Shown here in pieces: positions 14,691-24,303 of a DNA stretch of 64,000 bases. Position 1 is the stretch's first letter. Each line of letters starts with the position of its first letter. The DNA is from Candidatus Gastranaerophilales bacterium (GTDB lineage: Bacteria > Cyanobacteriota > Vampirovibrionia > Gastranaerophilales > Gastranaerophilaceae): contig CALVBN010000003.1 in NCBI GenBank assembly GCA_944325785.1, positions 148,125 through 212,124 of the forward strand, read 5' to 3'. A program made the position numbers and the translations under genes. Below the pieces are notes generated by a model. The model was not told the DNA's origin, searched no databases, and saw nothing but the letters and a program-made list of their open reading frames with translations.

Positions 14691-16967
14691 TTATACTTTT
14701 TTCAAGATTATAAAGCTGTTCGGTGCAAGAGATAAATTCTGATTTTTATAGTTTATATCATCTCTTCCTGCATTTGAGTAGCCGGAACCTCCGTATTTTT
14801 TAGCATCACTGTTGAAAATTTCCTTCCAGTTGCCGTCTTTCGGGAATCCGTAATACTCGTAATTATTACTGTGGAAGCCGTAGCCGTAGTTTTTAATTAC
14901 AAGAAGCTCTTCATTGCCGAGTTTTAAATGATGGCTGTGAACCAGATGCATATTATCTTTATATGTTCCCACAATTTCGCCTTTTGCAAGGACATCAGAA
15001 CTATCTAAAAGCTTTTTAAGGTCAGCATTGAATCTTACATTTTCTTCTTTTAGAGTTGTATACAAACCGCCTGTCTTTACGGAACCTACTACTGAATCCG
15101 GCCTTGCAACAGATTCCAGTGTGTCATATCCTTTTTGGCTGACAATACTCTCTCTTAATGAAGGATTAGATTCTCTTTTTTCCACATCATCAGAGAGTTC
15201 CCTAAAGAATTTGAAGTATGATAAATCTGCTTCATCGTCACCCTGGAAGTACATTTTGGGGCCCGGTGTCGTCATAACAGTTCCAAGCATAAGCTTTTGT
15301 TTTGCAATAGAAGTTTCCATTACATTAATAAGCTCTTGCTTTGAGATAAATTTGTTTATTCCCAGAGCTTTTTCAGTTTTTGCAAGTTCACTGTTTGTCA
15401 TACCTTCAAAATCTTCTGATACTATAAGTTCAGCTAAATTCTGTGCTGCATGTGCAGCCCTCTGTCCTTTTTCCGAGTCACTGTTTCCTGTAACACTTGC
15501 AAATAAGTTAAAATGTCTTGCTATATATTTAGGAATAAATCTTGTTCCATCTTCATTTCCTATTTCATCATGGCTGTAGCCGTATTTTACTCTATAGTGA
15601 GAAGTCCTTAGATAGTTATCTAAATCATTAAGAGCAAAAGTATTTGGTTCAAGCACGGATTTTTCAACGGATTCTTTGTATTGAGAATCCCATTCGCTGT
15701 CAAAACCTATGCTCCAGGGGCTTGTTTTCAGACCTCTTCTATTGTTTTCAACATTACCGTCAACGAACTTCAACTGTTCATCGTGTGAAATATATGGCGG
15801 GCTGTAGTAGCTTGTAATAGAATGACGTTTGTGTTCATGGTCTTCTGCAATTAAAAAGACTTCCGGAGCGTGTTCATTCACTTCTACCGCCATTTGTCTT
15901 AACAGATAATCAGAACCTACCCTGTTTGTCAAGTCAAAACGAATACCATCGACTTTAAATTCTTTTGCCCACCACAGAGCAGCATTTGACATCCAATCTC
16001 TTACATATCTGTTGTTATCACCTTCATAATTCAGAAGATTTCCGAATTCTCCGGAACCTTTGATATAAGGTCCTGTTTGACTCAAATAATCACCATCAGG
16101 TCCCATATGATTCGGCACCATATCAATGATTACGTTAAGCCCCTTTCCGTGGCTGTAATCTATTAATTCTTTCAGCTGTTCAGCCTGTCCTAAATTTTCA
16201 TTTACTGCAAATTTATCAACGCCGTCATACCCCCATTGTTTAGAGAAGGCATTTTCAACCGGCATAAGCTCTATTGCGGTTGCTGTACCCTTTCTTGCAA
16301 TTTCATCAATACGGGCTTTTGCAGCCTCAAAAGTTCCTTCCTTTGTCAAGGTCGGAATATTCACTTCATCAATAACAAGTCTTTCCAGACCTCTTAAAGG
16401 TTCGTTAGGTTTTCTAACTATTCTTCTGGGGTCTTTGCCTTCAAGCCAGTCTGTATTTTTCCATTTATAATTATCTGAATCATAAATAGAACTCCAGCCG
16501 TGGATGTTTTCCTGTTTTTTTGCATAAGGGTCTTTAACAAGATTTACATCGTTATCTTTTGTAACAACAATATATCTGTATTTGTCATTAGGAGTTGCTT
16601 CGATTCCGTTTGCTTCAAAAACACCGTCGCCTTTGTTAGCCATAGGGTAAATTTTTGACTTATCGTCAACAGGACTAACACTATAACCTGCTGTTGCTGC
16701 AGCAGCACTTGTCAACCCTAAGACACCAACAAGTCGGTCTTTTACATTAGCAAGTTTTACGGCTGCTTTGTCAGCTATCTCAACAAATACAGCTTTTGCA
16801 TCCGGAAATGAAAAGAGTTTAAAATTCGTTTTTCCGGTCTGCTTCACATAATTTGCGCCCCAGCTTGCATGTTCTGCCCAGTTGCGCTTGAATGAGGGTG
16901 CCGCAGTGTTTCTGTTACTGCGTGGGTTAAATGTAACACCTGGATTTTGAATGTTTTGTACTCTCAT
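14691..16967 (-). CDS. GH13 alpha-glucan enzyme, TreZ/branching-enzyme-like
   Basis: 758 aa. The order is an N-terminal early-set (CBM48-like) domain, a GH13 barrel and a C-terminal beta domain. The four GH13 signatures are present: DMVPNHMGPDG near 285, GIRFDLTNRV near 344 (nucleophile Asp), IAEDH near 374 (acid/base Glu) and YSHDEIGN near 466. Region I with GPDGDYL is like malto-oligosyltrehalose trehalohydrolase; HDE in region IV is like branching enzymes. So it acts on alpha-glucans, but hydrolase versus transferase is open. I chose the ATG at 16967 because TAGGAG lies seven bases before it; an upstream GTG/ATG is unsupported. There is no signal peptide, and an N-terminal 'GVTFNPRSNRN' resembles the motif of other lineage proteins. 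Confidence 0.85.
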   Translation of the reverse strand: MRVQNIQNPGVTFNPRSNRNTAAPSFKRNWAEHASWGANYVKQTGKTNFKLFSFPDAKAVFVEIADKAAVKLANVKDRLVGVLGLTSAAAATAGYSVSPVDDKSKIYPMANKGDGVFEANGIEATPNDKYRYIVVTKDNDVNLVKDPYAKKQENIHGWSSIYDSDNYKWKNTDWLEGKDPRRIVRKPNEPLRGLERLVIDEVNIPTLTKEGTFEAAKARIDEIARKGTATAIELMPVENAFSKQWGYDGVDKFAVNENLGQAEQLKELIDYSHGKGLNVIIDMVPNHMGPDGDYLSQTGPYIKGSGEFGNLLNYEGDNNRYVRDWMSNAALWWAKEFKVDGIRFDLTNRVGSDYLLRQMAVEVNEHAPEVFLIAEDHEHKRHSITSYYSPPYISHDEQLKFVDGNVENNRRGLKTSPWSIGFDSEWDSQYKESVEKSVLEPNTFALNDLDNYLRTSHYRVKYGYSHDEIGNEDGTRFIPKYIARHFNLFASVTGNSDSEKGQRAAHAAQNLAELIVSEDFEGMTNSELAKTEKALGINKFISKQELINVMETSIAKQKLMLGTVMTTPGPKMYFQGDDEADLSYFKFFRELSDDVEKRESNPSLRESIVSQKGYDTLESVARPDSVVGSVKTGGLYTTLKEENVRFNADLKKLLDSSDVLAKGEIVGTYKDNMHLVHSHHLKLGNEELLVIKNYGYGFHSNNYEYYGFPKDGNWKEIFNSDAKKYGGSGYSNAGRDDINYKNQNLSLAPNSFIILKKV

Positions 16968-17023
16968 ACTAATTCTCCTACACACACTTACATTATTAAT
17001 AAAACATATAAAAATTATTTTTG

Positions 17024-17920
17024 CTATTGATCTTTGGATTTATATCCGAAATTTTTTAAGACATTATCTTTTTTTCTCCAATCTTTTTCCACTTTAACCT
17101 CCAATTTCAAATAGACTTTTTTATCAACAATTTTTTCGAGTTCCAAGCGGGATTCTGTACCTATAGTTTTAAGGAGCGAACCTCCTTTTCCAATTAAAAT
17201 ACCTTTCTGGCTTTTTTGCTCGCAGTATATTACCGCATAAATTTTATCTATATCATCATTTTCTTCGTATTTATCAACCTTAATTGCAACCGAATGCGGA
17301 ATTTCGTCCTGCGTATTGATAAGGATTTTTTCTCTTATGATTTCTTCTGCGACAGAGCGCATATTTTCTTCTGTTACAACATCCTCCGGATATAAGAGTT
17401 CTCCTTCGGGTAGTCTTTTAAATATATTATCAAGAAGTGTATCTTTATTGCGTCCTGTTTTTGCAGATATTCTTACAAGCGGAATATTTTCATTAAACAG
17501 AGTTTTATAAGACATTAGATTTTCTTCTACCTTCTGCATGTTTTTGATTTTATCTAATTTGTTCATAACAAGTATCAAAGGTATTTTAGCATCCTTGAGA
17601 ATATTTTCCGCTATCCATTTGTCCCCCTTGCCGGCGGGTTCAGATCCGTCTACAAGAAATAATACTAAGTCTGCATCCGGAACCGCAACTTTAGCTTCAT
17701 CCAGCAGAAATTCGCCAAGCTTATTAAGAGGTCTGTGAACCCCGGGGGTGTCGATAAATATAATCTGTCCCCTGTCTTCTGTTAAGATTCCTTTTATTCT
17801 CTTCCTTGTAGTTTGCGCCTTGTCTGTTGTAATTACTATCTTCTGTCCCAGTATCTGATTCAAAAGAGTAGATTTGCCAACATTAGGGCGCCCTAATATT
17901 GCCACAAAACCACACTTCAT
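17024..17920 (-). CDS. era: GTPase Era
   Basis: 298 aa, normal length. Era binds the 3' end of 16S rRNA and is needed for 30S subunit maturation. G1 GRPNVGKST (residues 9-17), G3 DTPGVH, G4 NKLD and a C-terminal KH domain with GKGGSLLKTIG are all visible. No ribosome site is present; TATACT lies exactly six bases upstream of the ATG (17927-17932), which would make the message leaderless. The GH13 gene lies just downstream on the same strand and has its own ribosome site. Confidence 0.97.
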   Translation of the reverse strand: MKCGFVAILGRPNVGKSTLLNQILGQKIVITTDKAQTTRKRIKGILTEDRGQIIFIDTPGVHRPLNKLGEFLLDEAKVAVPDADLVLFLVDGSEPAGKGDKWIAENILKDAKIPLILVMNKLDKIKNMQKVEENLMSYKTLFNENIPLVRISAKTGRNKDTLLDNIFKRLPEGELLYPEDVVTEENMRSVAEEIIREKILINTQDEIPHSVAIKVDKYEENDDIDKIYAVIYCEQKSQKGILIGKGGSLLKTIGTESRLELEKIVDKKVYLKLEVKVEKDWRKKDNVLKNFGYKSKDQ

Positions 17921-18044
17921 ATTATAAGTATACCAAAAAAATATTAGCCAAATGGTTTGTAAATTTTTGTTAACAATAAGGCAATTTCGTTAATATTACT
18001 AACTTTATATATGTAATGGGATATTAAATAAAGGGGATTAATTT

Positions 18045-19958
18045 ATGGCAGACACGTTAGGACTCAATAATTACTGGCAGAGCATGCCTTGGCAGTTTAA
18101 TAATTATTCTTTCAGCAGTCCTTGGAATTTCAATAACAGCTGGACATCACCCTGGGGTTCAGGAAGCACGGCTTCTCAGACAGTATCATTATCCGATACT
18201 GATGTACCTTATGAAGTTTATAAGGCTCGTATAAAAGAAGCAGAAGCAAAAAAGATTGCAGAGACTCAAAAGGAAGAGCTTAGGAAAAAAGCTGAAGAAG
18301 AATTAAAGAAAGAAAAAGAACCGCATATAAAACAGTTTCAAGAACAAATTACCGCATCAGAAGAACAGATAAAACAGGTTGAAGCGTCAAAACAGGCGGA
18401 CGGTTCTGCAATCATCACTGCAAAAGCAGAAAAACCGAGTTTTTGGAGTAAAGCCGGAAGGTGGCTCTGTAACGCGGGAACAGCACTTAAAAATATGGGT
18501 AAAAGCTTCATTGGCTGGGAAAAAGACGGATGGAACTGGAAAAAATGCTTAAAGAATGTCGCAATAACAGCAGCAGCCGTTGGAGCTACATTCATTCCCG
18601 GAGTTGGTCCTGTAATAGGCGCAGGTTTGCTTGCATACGGAGTCGGAAGCGGTGCCGTCGGTGTCGCAAAAGGCATTCACAAATTAAATAATGCAAAAAC
18701 TGACGCGGAACGAGATCAAGCACAACAGGATATAATTGCAGGAGCCCTTGTCGGTACGGCATCTGCAGTAGGCTTAAGAGGTATCGGCAAAGGATTTAGA
18801 ACTGCTAATGCTTCGGCTTCAACAACATCTACTGCCGTTAAGACTTCATTCACAGGTAAAGCTGTACAAGGTGTTAAAAATACGGCTTCCGATATGACCG
18901 TCAATGTTGTAAAAGCTACCCGTCAAGCAATAAAACGCGACATGGATGCGATAGGAAGCAACGGCGGAGGCATTAAAGGCTTTGCAAAAACATATAAACA
19001 AAATGCAGTTAATGCTTGGCAGGCGTTAAACAGCAGACAGCTTAAATATGATAATAAAAAGACTCAAATAGAAGCTAATGTCGATAAGAGAATTGCAGAT
19101 GTTGACGCTGATATAATGAGAATACGAGAACTTCAAAACCTCAACGGCAGATTAACTACGGCTGAACAGCAAAAACTTGCATTGTTAAAAGAAGAACGCT
19201 TGATATTAGGCAGAAATAAAACAGAACTTAATAATTACTTCGGGGCAAACACACGCGAAAAAGCAATGTATGACAAGCTTGCTACTGAAAATTCCGGCCA
19301 GTTTGCAAAAACCAGAATAAAGAACAGAAGTACTTCTGCTAATCCTAACAGAATTCAAGGCAAAGAAATTCCGCAGGCAGAACTAAACAGCTTCTACAAA
19401 CGTATACTAAAAGAACAGGCAGACTATTCAAAATCATTAAAAGAACTTGTAAGAGCAAAGACAGATTTGATGAGATATCTTGCAAAACATCCGGATGCCA
19501 ATATAACAGAGCTGTCAGCTTATGTTCCGTCTCCGAATGCATCAGCAAAATGGTATAAACCTTCAACCTGGAGAAAAAATGAATACCAGCTTTCTATAGG
19601 CGGTCACAACTACAGAGATTACTCCGGATTTCTAAAAACAACTCTGGCATCTCCGGCATCAGCTGTACCTCTTTCAATGGCACAATGGCAAAAAGATTAT
19701 TCAGGTCCGATGCTGATATCAGAAGAGCTTACTGCGGAAGAAACAGAACAAATGCTCAAGCAGTTAGAACAGGAGAAAAAAGCGCTTGAAGAAGCTCTTG
19801 AAGGAATAAAAAATGTTAAAACTAAAGCAGAGTGGGATGCTTTGCTGGCACAGGCAGGTGCTTCTTCGCAGACAGAAGAAAACGCACAGGCATCAGATAA
19901 AAAAGCCGATGATGCAGAAGAAAAAGCTCAAGAAAGCGAAGAAGAAGCAACAGTTTAA
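18045..19958 (+). CDS. Large lineage-specific hypothetical with coiled coil and glycine-zipper segment
   Basis: 637 aa, not recognised. The N-terminus is rich in Trp/Asn/Phe ('WQFNNYSFSSPWNFNNSW'). A charged coiled coil spans ~60-120. A Gly/Ala hydrophobic stretch at ~175-245 ('VGATFIPGVGPVIGAGLLAYGVG' region) is typical of glycine-zipper or pore-like helices. More coiled coils follow, and the last ~60 residues are Glu/Ala/Lys-rich. There is no Sec signal. The overall layout is similar to toxin-delivery or membrane-inserting proteins, but that is only a shape resemblance. The ribosome site AAGGGG is well placed. A clear hairpin terminator follows at 19985. Confidence 0.7.
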   Translation: MADTLGLNNYWQSMPWQFNNYSFSSPWNFNNSWTSPWGSGSTASQTVSLSDTDVPYEVYKARIKEAEAKKIAETQKEELRKKAEEELKKEKEPHIKQFQEQITASEEQIKQVEASKQADGSAIITAKAEKPSFWSKAGRWLCNAGTALKNMGKSFIGWEKDGWNWKKCLKNVAITAAAVGATFIPGVGPVIGAGLLAYGVGSGAVGVAKGIHKLNNAKTDAERDQAQQDIIAGALVGTASAVGLRGIGKGFRTANASASTTSTAVKTSFTGKAVQGVKNTASDMTVNVVKATRQAIKRDMDAIGSNGGGIKGFAKTYKQNAVNAWQALNSRQLKYDNKKTQIEANVDKRIADVDADIMRIRELQNLNGRLTTAEQQKLALLKEERLILGRNKTELNNYFGANTREKAMYDKLATENSGQFAKTRIKNRSTSANPNRIQGKEIPQAELNSFYKRILKEQADYSKSLKELVRAKTDLMRYLAKHPDANITELSAYVPSPNASAKWYKPSTWRKNEYQLSIGGHNYRDYSGFLKTTLASPASAVPLSMAQWQKDYSGPMLISEELTAEETEQMLKQLEQEKKALEEALEGIKNVKTKAEWDALLAQAGASSQTEENAQASDKKADDAEEKAQESEEEATV

Positions 19959-19984
19959 AACTAATATATTTATTGCTTTTTATT

Positions 19985-20014
19985 CCGGCTGTAAAATTAA
20001 ACAGCCGGTTTTTA
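19985..20014 (+). terminator. Rho-independent terminator
   Basis: CCGGCTGT, an 8-base loop, ACAGCCGG (20001-20008), then a T-run. It ends the 637-aa gene and can also serve the convergent U32 gene (A-run on the other side). Confidence 0.85.
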
Positions 20015-21760
20015 TTTGTTTAATACCGCCATTTCGCAGTTTTTGCAGTCAAATTTGAGCGGATATTTCTTGCCGAATTCATCTTTCAGCACAAGGTTAA
20101 TATTAGATTTACACAGATTTAAAGCATATTTAATACAGTGTTTTGTCCGCATAAGCTCAATTGACCTTGAAGGCACACTGCTTTCAAGCGATTTTTCAAG
20201 AACAGTGACACCGCAGTTTTGATAAAATTCTAAAGCATATTTGTTATGAACATTGGCTCTATAATCAACCGCTTTTTTATAATACTGCGTATAATTCATT
20301 TCCTTTTGGCTTGAACGCTTATACTGTTTCACCCTCTCATCCATCAGTTTATCGAAAACTTCACGCCTCAAGGCATTAATCTCCCCGACCGGCATAAACG
20401 GCAGTTCTGTTTTTATAACTATATTATTAATATAAAAATCACTCTCTCCGGTCTTAGAAAATTGTTTTACAAAAGTTTCCTGCATCCTGCTACTGTTCTG
20501 CGCCTTTTCCCCTTGAGGAAGCTTTGCTTTAATGCTGATATTATTTTCGTCTTCTATATACAAATAATCCTGCTTAACAATTATATTTACCCCTATTTGG
20601 CGTTTTACCGGCTTTTGCAATTCCTTATTAAAAGCAGAATCAAAATTTCTGTAAATTATTGCGCCTTTAGTAAAATTAAATTTTCTATTAGTATAAATAT
20701 ACCCGTTAACAGACTTGTTTACAAGAATTCCGTCTATGCCGTCCGTAAGCCCGTCCTGCGGATTAATAATCTTGTCCGTATCAATTTTAAAACAATCTTT
20801 TTTGACATCAACAATTTTACCTAAATATTCCCCGATAGATTTGGGAGATTTAAAAGAAAAACAGTCATTTCTTCCTGTTAAAAAATAATCCGTAAAACCT
20901 CTGTTAAAACTTTTTTCCGGATTTGGAACAAATGAGTAGACACATCTACCGGAGGAAGTTTTTTTAGAATATTTATCCAGTTCCTGCCTGTAGTATGCAG
21001 TTATATTTTTAACATAATCAGCATCTTTAAGCCTGCCTTCAATCTTGAACGAAAACACGCCTGCATCAATCATCTGCTTAAGATGCGGAGAAGCATTAAA
21101 ATCCTTCAAGCAAAGCGCATATATATCTTTTGCAATAACTCTGCCGTCTTCTGTTTCTACGGAATATTTTTTTCTGCAAGGCTGTGCGCACTCGCCTCTG
21201 TTAGCGGAGCGCCCTCCAATGTACCGGCTTAAGTAGCATTGCCCGCTATATGATACACAAAGCGCTCCGTGGACAAAAGCTTCAAGCTCTAAATCTGGAT
21301 TAGCATCATGGATTTCGTTTATCTGTTTTAAAGACAATTCTCTTGCGAGAACAACCCGAGATACTCCTAATTTATTAAAGAAAGAAACTTTTTCAATATC
21401 TCTGTTATCACACTGGGTGCTTATATGTACAGGAATTGTTAGTTTTTCATCCATAATTCTTTTGAGCAATCCCATATCCTGTATTATTATGGCATCTGCC
21501 ATCATTGCATCAAGTTTTTTTACAAGTTCAAGCGCCTCTTCAACTTCCTTGTCAGTTAAAATCGTATTTATTGTTACAAAAACCCTCGCCCAGTATTTAT
21601 GTGCATAATCAATAACTTCTTTTATATCATCAAGTGTATTAGAAGCATTCTTCCTTGCGCCGAACGCAGAAGCCCCTATATATACGGCATCTGCACCGCA
21701 ATCTATTGCAGAAAAAGCAGTTTCTTTATCTTTTGCCGGTGCAAGAAGTTCCGTAAACAC
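20012..21760 (-). CDS. Peptidase U32 family protein, RlhA-like
   Basis: 582 aa. The U32 core is clear: 'ELLAPAKDKETAFSAIDCGADAVYIG', 'ISTQCDNRD', 'EAFVHGALCVSYSGQCYLS', and the Cys-rich 'GRSANRGECAQPCRK'. A C-terminal extension corresponds to the collagenase-like (DUF3656) part. Long U32 members such as RlhA hydroxylate 23S rRNA; others act with TrhP in tRNA hydroxylation. The long form favours the RlhA-like group, without proof. The start codon is GTG with AAAGGA six bases upstream. It lies next to a long repeat-filled non-coding stretch. Confidence 0.85.
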   Translation of the reverse strand: MFTELLAPAKDKETAFSAIDCGADAVYIGASAFGARKNASNTLDDIKEVIDYAHKYWARVFVTINTILTDKEVEEALELVKKLDAMMADAIIIQDMGLLKRIMDEKLTIPVHISTQCDNRDIEKVSFFNKLGVSRVVLARELSLKQINEIHDANPDLELEAFVHGALCVSYSGQCYLSRYIGGRSANRGECAQPCRKKYSVETEDGRVIAKDIYALCLKDFNASPHLKQMIDAGVFSFKIEGRLKDADYVKNITAYYRQELDKYSKKTSSGRCVYSFVPNPEKSFNRGFTDYFLTGRNDCFSFKSPKSIGEYLGKIVDVKKDCFKIDTDKIINPQDGLTDGIDGILVNKSVNGYIYTNRKFNFTKGAIIYRNFDSAFNKELQKPVKRQIGVNIIVKQDYLYIEDENNISIKAKLPQGEKAQNSSRMQETFVKQFSKTGESDFYINNIVIKTELPFMPVGEINALRREVFDKLMDERVKQYKRSSQKEMNYTQYYKKAVDYRANVHNKYALEFYQNCGVTVLEKSLESSVPSRSIELMRTKHCIKYALNLCKSNINLVLKDEFGKKYPLKFDCKNCEMAVLNK

Positions 21761-21853
21761 AATATTCCTTTCTTTTATATTAATAATATAACAAAAGAAA
21801 GAGTTTAGCTTTATTCGTTGATTTTATTTGGTTACGATGCAAAAACGCCATAA

Positions 21854-21906
21854 CCCCTCACCCGAATTTCTAAGTTCACTTGCGTTCACTAAGAAATTCT
21901 GCCCTC
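21854..21906. repeat. Solo end of the DUF559-element repeat family
   Basis: CACCCGAATTTCTAAGTTCA... to ...CTAAGAAATTCTGCCCTC closely matches the terminal repeats at 6801-6868 and 7297-7366. No DUF559 gene is next to it, so it is a remnant or a non-autonomous copy. Confidence 0.8.
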
Positions 21907-21995
21907 TGTCTTGGATTTGCTCCACGCTCACAGAGTTCCGCCTTTAAGCCTGAACGGCTTAGTCGGCTCCATCTGTTCGCTATCCGGACTACTAC

Positions 21996-22039
21996 ATTTA
22001 CCCCCATTTACCCCCATTTACCCCCTTACATTTACCCCC
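21996..22039. repeat. Short tandem repeat, unit ATTTACCCCC
   Basis: Three perfect adjacent 10-bp units, then TTAC and a fourth unit. A diverged run of the reverse motif (GGGGTAAA) occurs at about 49010-49038. Confidence 0.85.
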
Positions 22040-22287
22040 GTCCGTACGCAAATCCGCTCCCGCAAGGGGCGAGGGGACATGCTATGTTTGAATGAGCCAG
22101 CCCGCAGGCATAAGTATTTAAATAAAGTTATATGCAGTTCAGCCAGCCAATAAACAAAGTATATACCGCGAACGTGCTATGCGTCAGCATATCGATAGTG
22201 AGCGTAAGAGTGCAGGCTTGCCTGCAGAATCCATTCAATCCACGCTCGTAAGAGCGTAGAAAACAACCGCCCTTTTCTTCTTTTTTG

Positions 22288-22331
22288 CCTCGTTTTTTCT
22301 TCTTTTAATGCTAAAAGAAGAAAAAATGAGG
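22288..22331 (-). terminator. Long hairpin after the TPR gene
   Basis: CCTCGTTTTTTCTTCTTTT pairs with 22313-22331 over 19 bp with one G-T wobble; the loop is 6 bases. It lies 120 bases past the stop codon of the minus-strand TPR gene and could end transcription on either strand. Confidence 0.5.
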
Positions 22332-22450
22332 GGTAAATCAAATAAAGAATCTCTTAACGCTGATTACGACTCAGCAAAACTCTTACCGGACTTCACCCGG
22401 CTGTTGTCAAAAATTTTAATTGCTATAAGCTATGCTTAAGCAATTTGGCA

Positions 22451-23734
22451 CTATACTCCCATTCTTTTGCCGAAAATTTTCTTGAAAAAAGAACCGAAAC
22501 TTCCATTTTCTGCGCGGTCTTTGTATTTTTCATAATTATCTTTGACAAATTGGCTTCTTGGATCTATTTCTTTTAGTTTTTCCAGATACTCTAGCGCGCC
22601 GTAATTGTCGCCGATAGACTCTCTAAAATCTGCCAGTTTCTCCAGTGCAAGCTTGTTTTTAGGATCAACATCCGCAAGCCTTTCATAAAATTCACTTGCC
22701 TTGGTTTTATCCCCTTCTGCCTCTAAAAGTGCTGCAATTGTTTCTATTAAATCAACATTACTGTCGTTAAATCTGTATGCAGTTAAATATTCATTCAGGG
22801 CAACGTCTTTTTCGCCTTTGAGAATATTATACTTACCCCAGTTAATATGTTCTTCAAACGAATTTCCCTGCTGTTCATATATCAAAGCCCGCATCTGGTA
22901 AATCAGCGGAGAATTAGGATCCAGCTTCGCAAATTCATCAATTTCTTTAAATGCTTCTTCATACATTCCTTTTTGGAAATAGTACTGCGCAAGAAGAGAA
23001 TGAAATATTTTGTTATTAGAATTAGCACTCTTTGCCTTCATCAAGATTTCATATCCCGCTTCATTTTTACCCATATCAAATAATGCACGCGCTTTTGTCA
23101 AATCATTCTTTGCAAGCTCATACGCTTTTTCCGGCTGGGAGTTTCTTATATAATATCCGGCAAGAATTTCTTCAAACTCCTTAAATCCGTTATCTTTAAG
23201 ACCTCTCTCCAAAGTCGCGATTGCAGAACTCAATCCTTCGGTTTTTTCGTATAATTCAGCTAATTTAAGAAAGACTGTCGGATTTTTGTCATCATAATCA
23301 GAAATTCTTAAGTATTCATCTATTGCTTCGGTCAATTTGCCCTGTCCCTCGCACAAGCCCGCATACAAGTATCTTGCAGGAAGCGCTTCCTGCGGAGTTT
23401 TTGCATGATCTATAGCCTTTTTATAATCATTTCTGGCATGGCTCATCTGCTGTTGGAGTGCATGCATATTTCCGCGCAAAAGATAATATTTAAACTTGTC
23501 TTCATGTACAAAAATATCAATTAACTGCTCATGCGCCAGAATATTAGGAGGATCAACCTCTAATATTTTTGCGTAATACAGTTTTGCATCTTCTTTTTTA
23601 TCTAAAATCAATGCAAGATGCCCGAGCTTTGTTAAAATTTCAACATCAGACGGTTTCCCCGCAAGCTGTTTTTTGTATTCAGCATACGCTTCATCATATT
23701 TTTCATTTTGTTCAAGTTGTTCTGCCAAGTTCAT
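22451..23734 (-). CDS. Tetratricopeptide-repeat protein
   Basis: 427 aa made almost entirely of TPR-like helix pairs ('YDEAYAEYKKQLAGKPSDVEILTKLGHLAL' pattern repeated about 10 times, e.g. 'AKLYYAKILEVDP', 'ASEFYERLADVDPKN', 'ALEYLEKLKEIDP'). There is no signal peptide or enzyme domain; the C-terminus ends in a basic 'FGSFFKKIFGKRM'. TPR arrays bind partner proteins, and the partner is unknown. The ribosome site is AGGAG. It follows pth on the same strand with an 11-base gap, so it is probably in the ffh-pth operon. Confidence 0.85.
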   Translation of the reverse strand: MNLAEQLEQNEKYDEAYAEYKKQLAGKPSDVEILTKLGHLALILDKKEDAKLYYAKILEVDPPNILAHEQLIDIFVHEDKFKYYLLRGNMHALQQQMSHARNDYKKAIDHAKTPQEALPARYLYAGLCEGQGKLTEAIDEYLRISDYDDKNPTVFLKLAELYEKTEGLSSAIATLERGLKDNGFKEFEEILAGYYIRNSQPEKAYELAKNDLTKARALFDMGKNEAGYEILMKAKSANSNNKIFHSLLAQYYFQKGMYEEAFKEIDEFAKLDPNSPLIYQMRALIYEQQGNSFEEHINWGKYNILKGEKDVALNEYLTAYRFNDSNVDLIETIAALLEAEGDKTKASEFYERLADVDPKNKLALEKLADFRESIGDNYGALEYLEKLKEIDPRSQFVKDNYEKYKDRAENGSFGSFFKKIFGKRMGV

Positions 23735-23745
23735 ATAATATTCTC

Positions 23746-24303
23746 CTAGTTAAATTTGTTTTGAGCTTCCGCCATCCCGTTTTTAAAATAGCAGGAAATG
23801 CCTTCTTTTGCATTTGTAATACTCGTTTTTAAAATATCAAGCTCATCCTTTGAAAAATTTTGCAGTACAAAAACTTCCGAAGGAATATTCGGCTGAGGTC
23901 CGATTCCTATCTTAAGCCTTGCTATATTGTTTGTTCCAAGGTGCTGAATTACGGATTTTATTCCGTTATGCCCGCCGTCAGAGCCGTTTGCTCTAAATCG
24001 GATTTTACCAAGATCAAGCGATAAATCATCAAATACAATTAATATATCCTCAACTGGTATTTTATAATAATCCATAACAGCGCGGACCGCTTCCCCCGAC
24101 AGGTTCATAAAAGTGGTAGGCTTTATTAATAAATAATCCTCTGTTGCAGTTCTCAAATTAGTCATAAGACATTTGAGCCTTGAATTTTCGCGAAAAGCCA
24201 GATTTTCATTCAGCGCATAGCTGTCTATCAGCATAAAACCTGCATTATGCCTCGTAAAAACATATTTATCGCCTATGTTGCCTAATCCTGCAATTAATTT
24301 CAT
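23746..24303 (-). CDS. pth: Peptidyl-tRNA hydrolase
   Basis: 185 aa, standard length. It frees tRNA from peptidyl-tRNA that has dropped off the ribosome. Conserved residues visible: N in 'GLGNIGDKYVFTRHNAGF' (with the catalytic His), 'KPTTFMNLSGEAV', 'IVFDDLSLDLGKIR' (Asp) and 'GSDGGHNGIKSV'. The start overlaps the ffh stop codon (ATGA at 24300-24303), so the two are translationally coupled. Confidence 0.96.
   Translation of the reverse strand: MKLIAGLGNIGDKYVFTRHNAGFMLIDSYALNENLAFRENSRLKCLMTNLRTATEDYLLIKPTTFMNLSGEAVRAVMDYYKIPVEDILIVFDDLSLDLGKIRFRANGSDGGHNGIKSVIQHLGTNNIARLKIGIGPQPNIPSEVFVLQNFSKDELDILKTSITNAKEGISCYFKNGMAEAQNKFN

Larger units (their letters stand above)
21761..22450. other. 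690-bp non-coding stretch filled with repeats and hairpins
   Basis: No convincing gene. It holds, in order: a solo DUF559-element end (21854-21906), a 10-bp tandem repeat (21996-22039), short palindromes TGCAGGC-tt-GCCTGCA (22211-22226) and ACGCTC-gtaa-GAGCGT (22242-22257), and a 19-bp hairpin (22288-22331). Base composition is richer in G+C than the flanking genes. Two overlapping ~70-80-codon frames in it have low-complexity, repeat-derived sequence and no ribosome site. Confidence 0.7.

Noticed and set aside
15028..15579. 183-codon open frame on the plus strand
   Set aside because: Antisense to the GH13 gene, whose catalytic motifs are intact.
21996..22039. Possible CRISPR array
   Set aside because: Units are 10 bp and adjacent without spacers, and no cas gene is present; the lone Cas4-like nuclease at 30662 is a RecB-type protein.
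21880..22153. Two overlapping frames of about 70-80 codons
   Set aside because: They are made of the tandem repeat and element remnants, are low in complexity, and have no ribosome site.
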